A stretch of DNA of 64,000 nt from Leucobacter weissii. Lineage in GTDB: Bacteria > Actinomycetota > Actinomycetes > Actinomycetales > Microbacteriaceae. A program made the position numbers and the translations under genes. Every line of letters starts with the position of its first letter. The first letter of the stretch is position 1. A model generated the notes under the pieces. That model searched no databases. It saw only the letters and a program-made list of their open reading frames with translations, and was not told where the DNA came from. This document shows, piece by piece, positions 53,401-59,968 of the stretch. The stretch is taken from the NCBI RefSeq assembly GCF_017565745.1, contig NZ_JAGDYM010000003.1, forward strand, positions 186,001 through 250,000. The letters are read 5' to 3'.

Positions 53401-54942
53401 ACCGAGCTCATCGATCCGTACCCGAACGTCAAGCTCGTGCTGAGCGGGCACCAGTCGGGCACCTTCGTGTCGTCGCGGATCAACGATCACGGCGTTCGCA
53501 CCTACGGGATCCTCTCCGATTATCAGACGCGGGCCTGGGGCGGCCACGGCTACCTGAAGAACCTGAGCGTCGATGCCGAGAACGGCCTGATCCACGTGAA
53601 CACCTACAGCCCCTGGCTGCAGAAGACCACGTCCGAGGGGCGCTGGAGCCAGCCGATCCCGCTCACGGCCGAGGAGGGGTACCACGGCGAGAACTCCGAG
53701 AACTACGTCATCGAGCTCGACCTCGGCGGAGAGCAGACCCGCACGCTGGACACCTCGCGGGTGACGTTCGCCTCGGGTGAGCCCGAGAAGCTGGGGGATC
53801 CGGTCCCGCTTGTCGGCGACGAGCGCGGCGAGGTCGAGTTCGCCCCCGAGCTCGACGTGGATCAGGAGTGGTACGCGGTCGTCACGGACGCGGCGGGCCA
53901 TGCCACCGCGTCGAAGACCAGCGTGATCCGACGGGTGGCCTCGCACAGCATCGGCTACGACCTCGCGGGCGGGACCGTGGAGGGGGCGGCGAACCCCGAG
54001 GCCTACTCGGCCGAGGACGACGCCATCGCGCTGACGAACCCGAAGCGCTCGGGGTACACCTTCGTCGGCTGGACGGGAACGGGCCTGTCGTCGCCGAGCA
54101 CCGACGTGACGATCCCGGCCGGATCCAGCGGCGATCGCAGCTACACGGCGCACTGGAAGCTGACCGAGTACCCGCTGGAGTACGACCTCGGGGGCGGGTA
54201 TCTCACCTCGGCCAATCCCAAGAGCTACACCATCGAGTCCGAGGCCATCGCGCTGAGCAAGCCGCGCCGCACGGGCTACGCCTTCGCGGGATGGACCGGC
54301 ACCGGGCTCGACGAGCCGACGGCGTCGGTCGAGATCGCCGCCGGCTCCACGGGCGCGCGCAGCTACGCCGCCACCTGGACCCCCGTCGGATTCCCGATCG
54401 TCTACCGGCTCGGCGGCGGCACGGCGACGGGCAACCCGACGAGCTACACCGTGAGATCCGACGGGTTCACGCTGGTGAACCCGACCCGCCCGGGCTACAC
54501 CTTCGCCGGATGGACGGGCACCGGGCTGTCGAAGCGGACCGTGAAGGTCACCGTGCCGAGCGGCACGCGCGGTGCGCTCACCTACACGGCGAACTGGACC
54601 CGCAAGGCGAAGGCCAAACCGGGTGTCTCGGTGAAGATCAACTCGGCGGGCAAGAAGCGGCCGTCGAGTGCGACCGTGACCGTGAAGACCGCGGGCGGGT
54701 ACGCGCAGCCGAGCGGTCGGGTGACGCTCAAGGCGACCGGCAAGATCGCCAAGAAGGTCAAGGGCAAGAAGCGCAGCGTGACGGTCACGCGCACGGCTTC
54801 GGCGTCGCTCAGGGCGGGCAAGGCGACGGTGCGGCTGCCGAAGGGCCTCGCGAAGGGCAGATGGAAGGTGACGGCGAGCTACGCCGGGAACGATCAGTAC
54901 CGCTCCGGCTCCTCCCGGGCCGTGACGCTCCGGATCCGCTAG
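47452..54942 (+). CDS. Giant secreted protein with two metallophosphoesterase domains, LamG-like and InlB-type repeats
   Basis: This 2496-aa exported protein has a signal peptide (1-29). Two beta-helix-like regions (about 30-395 and 397-655) are followed by an Fn3-like purple-acid-phosphatase N-domain (663-760). Metallophosphoesterase 1 (about 765-1090) has D773/Q775, D808, GNHD 840-843, H931 and GHDH 968-971. A helical stretch (1115-1161), DUF2341/LamG-like domains (1171-1500) and Ig-like segments follow. Metallophosphoesterase 2 (about 1797-2110) has D1802/Q1804, D1838, GNHD 1873-1876, H1965 and G1999-H-Q-S. Three InlB-type repeats (2163-2383) and a Lys-rich Ig-like end close it. GAGGTGA five nt before the ATG overlaps the preceding stop. 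Extracellular phosphomonoester or nucleotide hydrolysis is likely; the substrate is unknown. Confidence 0.85.
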   Translation: MLTRARSLALVVVAALFGTILVAASPAAAATIPGLPGTGSAGDPLVIDSAEDLDAAAQSVNAEPGAYGSLHYRLDADIDYRGRTFTPFAAFSGTFDGNGHAVSNLAMAATDTRVGFFVSVNGGTVKDLTLRSVQVTHTSELETPGRLYGAILVETANNAVIEGNSLIDSSFTALSEATNSYAAGLVRGATGTTVVRNNYLNGVTVNAPTKYVGAVAFVATGTASILNNLVLNTRVTQGAQGAAGQAAFIVTTCTTSTVTVKGNAVHSGWLYQNASNNTYYYGWITAQGQNCRHSDNLTNSNNNRNFNAEGHVEQPVRTRGTGSYDLAWDSDFELVSSSLLTWNHGVDGAPTTREQLETQSTYEGIGWDFAVGSGKWRWEPAMQHPVPARASIAPFMRAGIPGAGTAASPYQIDSPTDLEAMRAAISSNSDAYGGANYRLTGDIDLAGAEFVGFDAFSGVIDGNGHVVSDLVYAPSETSDDLAFIRDLRGVVRGLTLADVSLAPVAGTGSVAGVAIRAEGTPAKPATITRTQLRDAALIAPGAARGAGLVAESGGRGVVSDNDVDVEIEVDGLAAGAVGRAADETAVRNNLIRSASLRGAASAAVVGERVGSAVAVAGNVVVGDDDGLDEHHKTTYTGLGWDFVDAWMWDPVAQLPRIKYVAPEEKPNRITATFHGDPETRRAFTWYQNVDMVEPGAIVSTDPSFPEDATATVTATAEVSNEGEAFYRAIATGLTPGLTYHYRVGDAFTGKWSETGTFETADGGDDFTFINVTDTQARGGASEAVVSANTISEALKTAPDAEFIVHGGDVVQTSEEENDWIELFGYAQESLLATTVAPVSGNHDAGKDEFTQHFTLDAAGDQDTSTGVYYSYDYNDAHFVMLNTNEGRDGHNAYDMGDLDYEPISDEQLAWIERDVEQARERGAKWIILTTHKGPYTAGAHAADPDILSMRDRLVPLIDELDIDLVLQGHDHYWTRTQALRADPDSPVKAKTVDSDVITEVVSGIRVDYKVDQEGAVYVTPGTAGSKHYGQLQGIAEGDAPFGNEDYLDLFDRLGGGVRFSSNTHESFLEVAVSDGRLTVNRHEVGANDKATFAEGFGIDREITPVQRQIGELPEASRVALSDEPAVAAARAAVKRLTKVQRAHLTNLERLREAEDALRELRGTTSSDGSKVAWADPGASERQPLTVTNDQRRDLTDVPVRLVIEDTPDVSAETFSLSTSRSVPVSFEIESWAPGGTSVVWAKLEELEKRSSQLLWAYFGGSGAPENDPRDVWSNQFELVEHFANSVEPGGALVDSTGRVSGTLVGSELVSSTGAGAGLEGGGSVRFEASRLQYGGNIGKNNREFTLSAVLSLTPEDIAAIGSGTASLVARKAPGDEDPTLRLGIRKADGLVDTLTPYGSATSPLAKDGEPHLLTMTFDGLTYAVFLDGVEVHSAMGEGRIFPNLPGVPLTIGDGEVDPEDPNRLVSPFSGVVDEVWIASNEFIPEFDAFRADNYFGDAVTPGKREKQADDGLLLTLGAPGNGASVEAGNVEVFGAVTKRSVLEAKIDGESVFSQRVDSGTFAVHVPVVQTGEEVEVIFTATSTADEGLVSEPETLTLQVADTTAPAVPLTSAEKPANQALKLQVTPQTDVPERVRAQFYANDSVALDAGNAVVRAGSTKDRVPDAITPTSGTITSDLTPETVGADENPYQIYRIALTEEQAAQGEWHFSWRGTADTRTVSAWVWDTAANEWALKESDASPEGGTVNLDVRAGAADRAVDENRTLTVLVWRGLTEEPWAQGVDFDNRVPSADDYDWSFNHVGDTQLYTEATPWTMTEQFEYIRDNAEAKKTAMVIQAGDWVNREEYEDEWQWKSAEPSARILEQAKLPFAISWGNHDYNERYNGRQLLPKYFPMERFENSLEGSPWTFGGSNDIDNYYYTGEISGAKILWLQVGFWSAEHDDTPGIKWAKSVIEAHPEHTVILSTHHHLWARDVQNPYSNPRVNTELIDPYPNVKLVLSGHQSGTFVSSRINDHGVRTYGILSDYQTRAWGGHGYLKNLSVDAENGLIHVNTYSPWLQKTTSEGRWSQPIPLTAEEGYHGENSENYVIELDLGGEQTRTLDTSRVTFASGEPEKLGDPVPLVGDERGEVEFAPELDVDQEWYAVVTDAAGHATASKTSVIRRVASHSIGYDLAGGTVEGAANPEAYSAEDDAIALTNPKRSGYTFVGWTGTGLSSPSTDVTIPAGSSGDRSYTAHWKLTEYPLEYDLGGGYLTSANPKSYTIESEAIALSKPRRTGYAFAGWTGTGLDEPTASVEIAAGSTGARSYAATWTPVGFPIVYRLGGGTATGNPTSYTVRSDGFTLVNPTRPGYTFAGWTGTGLSKRTVKVTVPSGTRGALTYTANWTRKAKAKPGVSVKINSAGKKRPSSATVTVKTAGGYAQPSGRVTLKATGKIAKKVKGKKRSVTVTRTASASLRAGKATVRLPKGLAKGRWKVTASYAGNDQYRSGSSRAVTLRIR

Positions 54943-54943
54943 A

Positions 54944-54994
54944 GCCGCCCCTCGCGGCGTCAGCGCCTCCGCCGCTGACGCCGCGAGGGGCGGC
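54944..54994 (+). terminator. Perfect 22-bp hairpin closing the surface-protein operon
   Basis: Arms 54944-54965 and 54973-54994 are fully complementary around a 7-nt loop and begin one base after the stop codon. There is no U-tract. This is the strongest stem in the window. Confidence 0.8.
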
Positions 54995-55015
54995 CTCGCT
55001 CCGCCGCGCAGGTGA

Positions 55016-55044
55016 TTGACATATCATCTATCGATCGCTACCTT
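55016..55044 (+). promoter_or_regulatory. Sigma70-type promoter TTGACA-N17-TACCTT for the MarR/DoxX pair
   Basis: TTGACA at 55016-55021 and TACCTT at 55039-55044 are separated by exactly 17 bp. The AT-rich ATATCATCTATCGATC between them is a likely MarR-binding region. An alternative gene start at 55016 would lie inside this promoter. Confidence 0.6.
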
Positions 55045-55063
55045 GGTCTCCCGAGGGGGACCC

Positions 55064-55561
55064 GTGACGAAACGCAGTGGATCAACCGGCAGGCGCCGCT
55101 CACCCGACCGGGGTGAACTGCTCGTCTGGCGCGATTACATCGAGACATCGGGCGCCGTGAAGCACGCTCTCGCGGCGGACTTCCAGGCGACCTCGGGGAT
55201 CACCCCCAGCGACTACGGAGTGCTGCTCGCGCTCAGCGAAGCGCCCGAGCGCCGGCTGCGCTCGTCGGAGCTCGCGAAGGTCATCGGCTGGGAGCGCAGC
55301 CGGCTCTCGCACCTGCTCGGCCGAATGGAGCGCCGCGGTCTGATCGAGCGCCGACGCGTGGCCGGCGACGCGCGCGGGGCCGCCGTGCAGCTCACCGACG
55401 ACGGCGCCCGGCTCTTCCGCAAGAGCTCGGCCTCGCATCTCCGGGTGGTCCGGGAGGTCTTCATCGACGCCTTCACGCCCGAACAGCTGGACGCGATGCG
55501 GGTCGCGACGCAGGCGCTGCGAGAGCACCTGAGCGGTCGCGCCGCGCCCTCGGACTGCTGA
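55064..55561 (+). CDS. MarR-family transcriptional regulator
   Basis: This 165-aa dimeric winged-helix regulator contains GITPSDYGVLLALSEAPERRLRSSELAKVIGWERSRLSHLLGRMERRGLIERRRV in pieces along residues 45-105, the canonical MarR DNA-binding region, ended by a wing with GDARGAAVQLT. I start at GTG 55064 because of the GAGGGGGA before it and because the longer frame would begin at the -35 box. It lies 52 bp before the DoxX gene and probably controls it and itself. Confidence 0.88.
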   Translation: MTKRSGSTGRRRSPDRGELLVWRDYIETSGAVKHALAADFQATSGITPSDYGVLLALSEAPERRLRSSELAKVIGWERSRLSHLLGRMERRGLIERRRVAGDARGAAVQLTDDGARLFRKSSASHLRVVREVFIDAFTPEQLDAMRVATQALREHLSGRAAPSDC

Positions 55562-55613
55562 GGTCCCGGCCCCCGCCCCCGCTTCACCACGAGAGAAAGT
55601 CAGGATCGTCATC

Positions 55614-55976
55614 ATGCTCATCGCCCTCTGGATCATCACCGTCCTCCTCGCCATCGCCTTCCTCGGCGCCGGCGGGCTCAAGCTCGTCAAACCGCGCAGC
55701 GCGCTGATCGACGGCGGCATGCCGTGGGCCGCCGACTTCTCCGCGGGCTTCATCAAGACCATCGCTGCGCTCGAGGTCCTCGGAGCGCTCGGCCTGATCC
55801 TGCCGCTCGCCACGGGGATCGCCCCGGTACTGGCGCCGATCGCGGCGATCGGCGAGGCGATCCTCATGATCGGCGCGGTCGTCGTGCACGTGCGCCGGAA
55901 GGAGCCGTTCCTCCCGCCGCTCGTGCTCGGACTGCTCTCGGTCGTCGCGGCTGTCCTCGGACTACTCGTCCTCTGA
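55614..55976 (+). CDS. DoxX-family membrane protein
   Basis: This 120-aa protein has four predicted membrane helices (about 2-20, 45-65, 70-90, 100-120), with GGLKLVKP after the first helix, which is typical for DoxX-like proteins. The family is linked to oxidative or thiol stress in mycobacteria. Its pairing with a MarR regulator is common and suggests induction by a small toxic compound. AGGA eight nt before the ATG supports the start. Confidence 0.85.
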   Translation: MLIALWIITVLLAIAFLGAGGLKLVKPRSALIDGGMPWAADFSAGFIKTIAALEVLGALGLILPLATGIAPVLAPIAAIGEAILMIGAVVVHVRRKEPFLPPLVLGLLSVVAAVLGLLVL

Positions 55977-56025
55977 GCGACTCGGGTCGCGTCGCGGGGC
56001 CCGGATGCGCGCGTACGGCTCCGGG

Positions 56026-57054
56026 TCAGGTGCGCGCCGTCGGAGGTCCCTCGTCCGCGGGGGAGGCGGTCGTCACCGCCTTGCGCCCGAGCTTGGCCCA
56101 GGAGCTGCGGATCATGCGCTGGATCGAGCTGTCGAGCGCGACGGCGACGATGAGCGTGGCGCCCACGAGTATGGTCTGGAGGAACGGGGAGGCCTGGAGG
56201 AACACCAGTCCCGCTCGGAGCACGCGGAAGAACAGGAGGCCGGCGACCACGCCGCTGATGCGGCCGACGCCGCCCTCGAACGCGACGCCGCCCAGCAGCA
56301 CGACGGTGAGGGCCTCGAGCTCGAGGCCCGAGCCGATCGTCGGGTTGGCCGATTGCACCTTGGCGGAGAGGAGCAGGCCCGCGAACGCCGCGAACGCGCC
56401 CGATGCGACGAACAGCAGGAACCGGGACCGCTTCACATCGATGCCCATCAGTCTCGCGGCGCGCTCGTTCCCTCCGATCGCGCGGACCTCCTTGCCGAAC
56501 TTGGTGCGGTTCAGCACGTACCATCCCAGCAGGATGACCGCGATCAGTGCCACGATCTGGATCGGCACGGGTCCGACCTTGAGCGTTCCGATCGCGCGGA
56601 AGGCGTCGGGCAGCTCCGAGCGCGGGATGGTCCTGCCCTCCGAGAGCAGCAGCGCGAATCCTCCCCAGACGCTGAGCGCGCCCAGGGTCACCACGAAGGA
56701 GTTGAGCCTGAGATAGGACACGAGGAATCCGTTGAGCGCGCCGGCCGCGATTCCTGTCGCGATCCCGACGAGGAAGCCCAGCGAGGTCGAGCCGGTGGCG
56801 CTCATGGCCATGCCGCCCGTGATCGCGGCCGCCGAGGCGACGGCTCCGACCGAGAGGTCGATCGTGCCCGACATGATGAGGAAGGCGGCGGGGATCGCGA
56901 TGATCCCGAGTTCGGCCGCCTGCATCAGGATGCTCTGGCCGTTCGCGAGGGTGAAGAAGTTGGGGCGCAGGATGGAGAAGACCGCGACGAGCACGATCAG
57001 GGCGAGGAAGATCCCGTTCTTCGCGACGAAGATCTTGAGGCGTTCGGCGTTCAT
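56026..57054 (-). CDS. Sugar ABC transporter permease (RbsC/BPD_transp_2 family)
   Basis: This 342-aa membrane protein has eight to ten helices and the family motif VGAVASAAAITGG region and GGNERAARLMGIDVKRSR (about 192-209), which contacts the ATPase. It forms the pore of a ribose- or xylose-type importer with the ATPase gene 25 bp upstream. The C-terminal tail is Thr/Pro-rich and cytoplasmic. The gene is last in the SBP-ATPase-permease operon. Confidence 0.9.
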   Translation of the reverse strand: MNAERLKIFVAKNGIFLALIVLVAVFSILRPNFFTLANGQSILMQAAELGIIAIPAAFLIMSGTIDLSVGAVASAAAITGGMAMSATGSTSLGFLVGIATGIAAGALNGFLVSYLRLNSFVVTLGALSVWGGFALLLSEGRTIPRSELPDAFRAIGTLKVGPVPIQIVALIAVILLGWYVLNRTKFGKEVRAIGGNERAARLMGIDVKRSRFLLFVASGAFAAFAGLLLSAKVQSANPTIGSGLELEALTVVLLGGVAFEGGVGRISGVVAGLLFFRVLRAGLVFLQASPFLQTILVGATLIVAVALDSSIQRMIRSSWAKLGRKAVTTASPADEGPPTART

Positions 57055-57079
57055 GTCTGTTCTTTCCGGTTCGGGAGGC

Positions 57080-58564
57080 TCAGGCGTTCGGCGGCGCGGT
57101 GGACGGTCCGGCCAGCGCGAGCAGGGAGGCGAGCAGGTCTTCGTTGAAGGTCTCGGTCCGCGGCAGCGGCGTCAGGCGGTCGCCGAGCACGGTGTAGGCG
57201 CGATCGCACAGACTCGCGATCTCGTCGGACTCGCTGGAGGCCACCAGGACGGCCGCGCCCGCGTGCGCCGCGGCGCGGGCGGCCTCGACGATGTCGAGCT
57301 TCGCACCGACGTCGACGCCCTGGGTCGGCTGCGAGAGGATCAGCAGTTCCGGCTCGGCCGGGTACAACCAGCGCGCGAGCAGGTGCTTCTGCCGGTTGCC
57401 GCCCGAGAACTGCGACACCTCGGCGGTGCCCGCCGGGCCGCGGATGTCGAGGGCCGTCCGCGCGCGATCGTAGATCTCCGCTCCGGCGGTTCCCGAGACC
57501 CACCAGCCGCGCGAGCCGCCCTGCGCATACCAGGGCAGCATGACGTTGTCGATCCCGGTCTCCGAGGCCACCAGCCCCTCGGTCTCGCGATCCGGCGGCA
57601 CGTAGAACACGCCCCTCCGGATCGCGGCCGCCGGCGAGCGGAAGCGCACCCGGTCGCCGTGCAGCGCGTACTCGCGCGGATGCTCGGCGGCGCCGGCGAG
57701 CTGGGCGGCGATCTGGAACTGCTCGCCGCCGGCCATGCCGAACAGCCCGACGACCTCGCCCGCGCGGGCGGCGATGGTGCCGCCCGGCGTGTCGAAGGCG
57801 AGGATCTGCGCGCCGGCCTCGACGTGGCTGAAATCCAGCGACCGCAGATCCGGCACCAGCGCCTCGGCGAGCTTCGCGGGGGTGAAATCCGCGGCGGCTC
57901 CGTCCACGACCAGGCGTCCTCCGCGGAGCACCACGATCCGGGTGCACACCTCGAGGATGTCCGGCAGGCGGTGCGAGACGTAGAGCACCGATACGCCGCG
58001 GGCCGCGAAGTCCCGGATCAGCGCGTGCAGCGCCTCGGTCTCCGCCTTGCCCAGCGCCGCGGTCGGCTCGTCGAGCATGAGCACCTTCAGCTCTCCGGAG
58101 AGGAGCCCCCGGGCGAGATCCACGAGCTGCCGCTCGCCGAGCCCCAGCGCCTCGACGGGCATGTCGAGCGGCAACTGCGCGCCGACCGTCGCCAGCGCCT
58201 CGCGGGCGCGCTCGAGACGCGCCGCGCCGCGAGGGGCGTCGCGAGCGAGGAAGAGGTTGTCGAGCACCGTCATGTTCGGCGCGAGGGCCGGCTCCTGATG
58301 GATCACCGCGATCCCGAGGGCCGCCGCCTCGCGCGGGCTGAGCCGGCCGTCGATCCGGTGCCCGTCGACGGAGAACCCGCCGGCGGTCGCGCCGATCACC
58401 CCGGTGGTCACGTTGAACAGCGTGCTCTTGCCCGCGCCGTTGTGCCCGAGCAGGCCCACGATCTCGCCGGGGGCCACGTCGAAGGCGATGCCGTCGAGGG
58501 CGCGGGTCGCACCGAAGTCGACCGTCACCCCGTCGAACACCAGGCGCTTGCCGGAATCGTTCAT
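57080..58564 (-). CDS. Sugar ABC transporter ATP-binding protein (RbsA-like, duplicated NBD)
   Basis: This 494-aa protein carries two nucleotide-binding domains. The first has Walker A GHNGAGKST (about 35), signature LGLGERQLVDLARGLL (about 142) and Walker B LKVLMLDEPTAALG. The second has a degenerate Walker A (GLFGMAGGEQF, about 273) and signature FSGGNRQKHLLARWL (about 398), as is normal for carbohydrate uptake transporters of this type. It lies between the binding-protein and permease genes; a hairpin precedes it. Confidence 0.92.
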   Translation of the reverse strand: MNDSGKRLVFDGVTVDFGATRALDGIAFDVAPGEIVGLLGHNGAGKSTLFNVTTGVIGATAGGFSVDGHRIDGRLSPREAAALGIAVIHQEPALAPNMTVLDNLFLARDAPRGAARLERAREALATVGAQLPLDMPVEALGLGERQLVDLARGLLSGELKVLMLDEPTAALGKAETEALHALIRDFAARGVSVLYVSHRLPDILEVCTRIVVLRGGRLVVDGAAADFTPAKLAEALVPDLRSLDFSHVEAGAQILAFDTPGGTIAARAGEVVGLFGMAGGEQFQIAAQLAGAAEHPREYALHGDRVRFRSPAAAIRRGVFYVPPDRETEGLVASETGIDNVMLPWYAQGGSRGWWVSGTAGAEIYDRARTALDIRGPAGTAEVSQFSGGNRQKHLLARWLYPAEPELLILSQPTQGVDVGAKLDIVEAARAAAHAGAAVLVASSESDEIASLCDRAYTVLGDRLTPLPRTETFNEDLLASLLALAGPSTAPPNA

Positions 58565-58632
58565 CTGTCCCCGTGCTCCTTCCGAGCCCCGTCGCGGGCG
58601 TCGGCCCGCCGTCGTCGTGTCGAGGGGCGCGA

Positions 58633-58665
58633 CGTCGCCCCGGCGGGATCCCCGTCGGGGCGACG
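58633..58665 (-). terminator. Hairpin between the binding-protein and ATPase genes
   Basis: CGTCGCCCCG at 58633-58642 pairs exactly with 58656-58665. A hairpin after the first cistron often protects binding-protein mRNA or partly terminates transcription, so that the receptor is made in excess. Confidence 0.5.
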
Positions 58666-58679
58666 CGACGCCCGCGAGC

Positions 58680-59660
58680 TCACTGGTTGGCGAGCAGGAA
58701 GTCCTCGGCGTTGGCGCTGGTCACCTCGGTCGTCGGGATCACGGTGTCCTCCACCGGGTCGCCGTTCGCGGCGTCGACGAGCATCGCGGCGTTCGCCTCA
58801 GCGATCTGGCGCGTGACCGGGATGAAGGCGTAGCGCCAGAACGAGCCCTCCTCGGCGATGATCTCGAGCTCCGCGTCGGTCGCATCGAGGTTGAGCAGCA
58901 GCAGGTCCTCGTCGGTGGGCGAGACGCCGGAGTCGATCAGGGCCTGGTAGGCGCCGAGCGCGGGATCGTTGGCGATCGCCAGCCAGACCTTGGTGTCGGG
59001 GAAGGCGTTGAGCTGGTTCTGCACGGCCGCGTAGCCGTCGTCGAGATTGAGCACGCTGTGCTCGTTGATGTTGAGGTCGAGACCGGCGGCGTCCAGGGCC
59101 TCCTTGATGCCCTCGCCGCGCAGCCGCCCGAGGTCGGTGTCCGGGTAGCCGAGGAAGCCCACGTCGACCTGCTCGTCGCCGTAGTGCTCCTCGATCCACT
59201 CCGCGGCGCGTTCGCCCGCCTTCAGTCCGTCGGCCTTGTGGTCCAGCACCACGGCCGCGGTGACGCCGTCCCAGGTGCTGCCGTAGCCGAGCACCGGGAT
59301 CCCCGCGTCGCTCGCCTGCTGCGTCACCGCCACCATGGCGTCGGACTGGGCGGGGTAGCCCATGATGGCCTTGATGTCGCCGCGGACGATCCACGATTCC
59401 CAGTCGGAGACCTGGGTGTTCACGTCCCACTTCGGATCGTCGGTGACGAACTCGTAGCCCGCCTCGGTCACGACCTCCTCCATGAACGGCAGCATGTCGT
59501 TCCAGATCTGGATGTCAAGGCCCGCGAAGCTCATCGCGACGGCGCCCTTCGACGCGTCGGAGTCCCCTCCGCCGCCGGTGTCGGAGCTGCAGGCGCTCAG
59601 GGAGAGGGCTGCGGCTGAGGCGAGTGCCACCGCACTCAGGATTCGGCTTGTGCGCTTCAT
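58680..59660 (-). CDS. Sugar ABC transporter substrate-binding lipoprotein
   Basis: This 326-aa lipoprotein is a periplasmic-binding-protein type 1 receptor (RbsB-like). The signal ends with ALSLSACSSD (Cys24). The mature domain has the usual two lobes: FAGLDIQIWNDMLPFMEEVV near 44 and LAIANDPALGAYQALIDSG near 227. The ligand is a small sugar or related polyol and cannot be specified. It is the first gene of the operon and divergent from the HDAC-like gene across an AT-rich region. Confidence 0.9.
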   Translation of the reverse strand: MKRTSRILSAVALASAAALSLSACSSDTGGGGDSDASKGAVAMSFAGLDIQIWNDMLPFMEEVVTEAGYEFVTDDPKWDVNTQVSDWESWIVRGDIKAIMGYPAQSDAMVAVTQQASDAGIPVLGYGSTWDGVTAAVVLDHKADGLKAGERAAEWIEEHYGDEQVDVGFLGYPDTDLGRLRGEGIKEALDAAGLDLNINEHSVLNLDDGYAAVQNQLNAFPDTKVWLAIANDPALGAYQALIDSGVSPTDEDLLLLNLDATDAELEIIAEEGSFWRYAFIPVTRQIAEANAAMLVDAANGDPVEDTVIPTTEVTSANAEDFLLANQ

Positions 59661-59968
59661 TGGTCGGACTCCTTCGTCAGCGGGATGCGGTTGAACACCG
59701 CGCTGCGTGTACGTGATCTGTTCGGGCGCATTCCCCGGGTGCAGGCTTCACTGCCGCGCAGTGTGAACTATACGACCATAGGGGTGCATTAATAGTCAAC
59801 ACTTTTTTTATTTCAATTATGTTTCGGCAGTGTAATAAGAAAAATATTTGTGATTCAGAAATAGAAGTGGGCTATCTTGTACCTAAACCGCCAATCGTGC
59901 GTGATTCGCTCATGAATCGACACGAGCCGAGCTGGTATCGCCACAGAAATCGCGAGAGGAACACCGCA
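59661..59968. other. Gene-free divergent region with an AT-rich core
   Basis: Bases about 59761-59905 are strikingly AT-rich for this genome, with poly-T (59803-59809) and poly-A runs. Imperfect inverted arms GTGTGAACTAT (59761-59771) and ATAGTCAACAC (59792-59802) form a possible operator. It must hold the promoters of the sugar ABC operon and of the HDAC-like gene. Confidence 0.65.

Noticed and set aside
59819-59968. 50-residue N-terminal extension of the HDAC-like protein
   Set aside because: The extension is AT-rich, contains the likely promoter region, and the ATG at 59969 has a good AGAGGA. The protein family begins at that Met.
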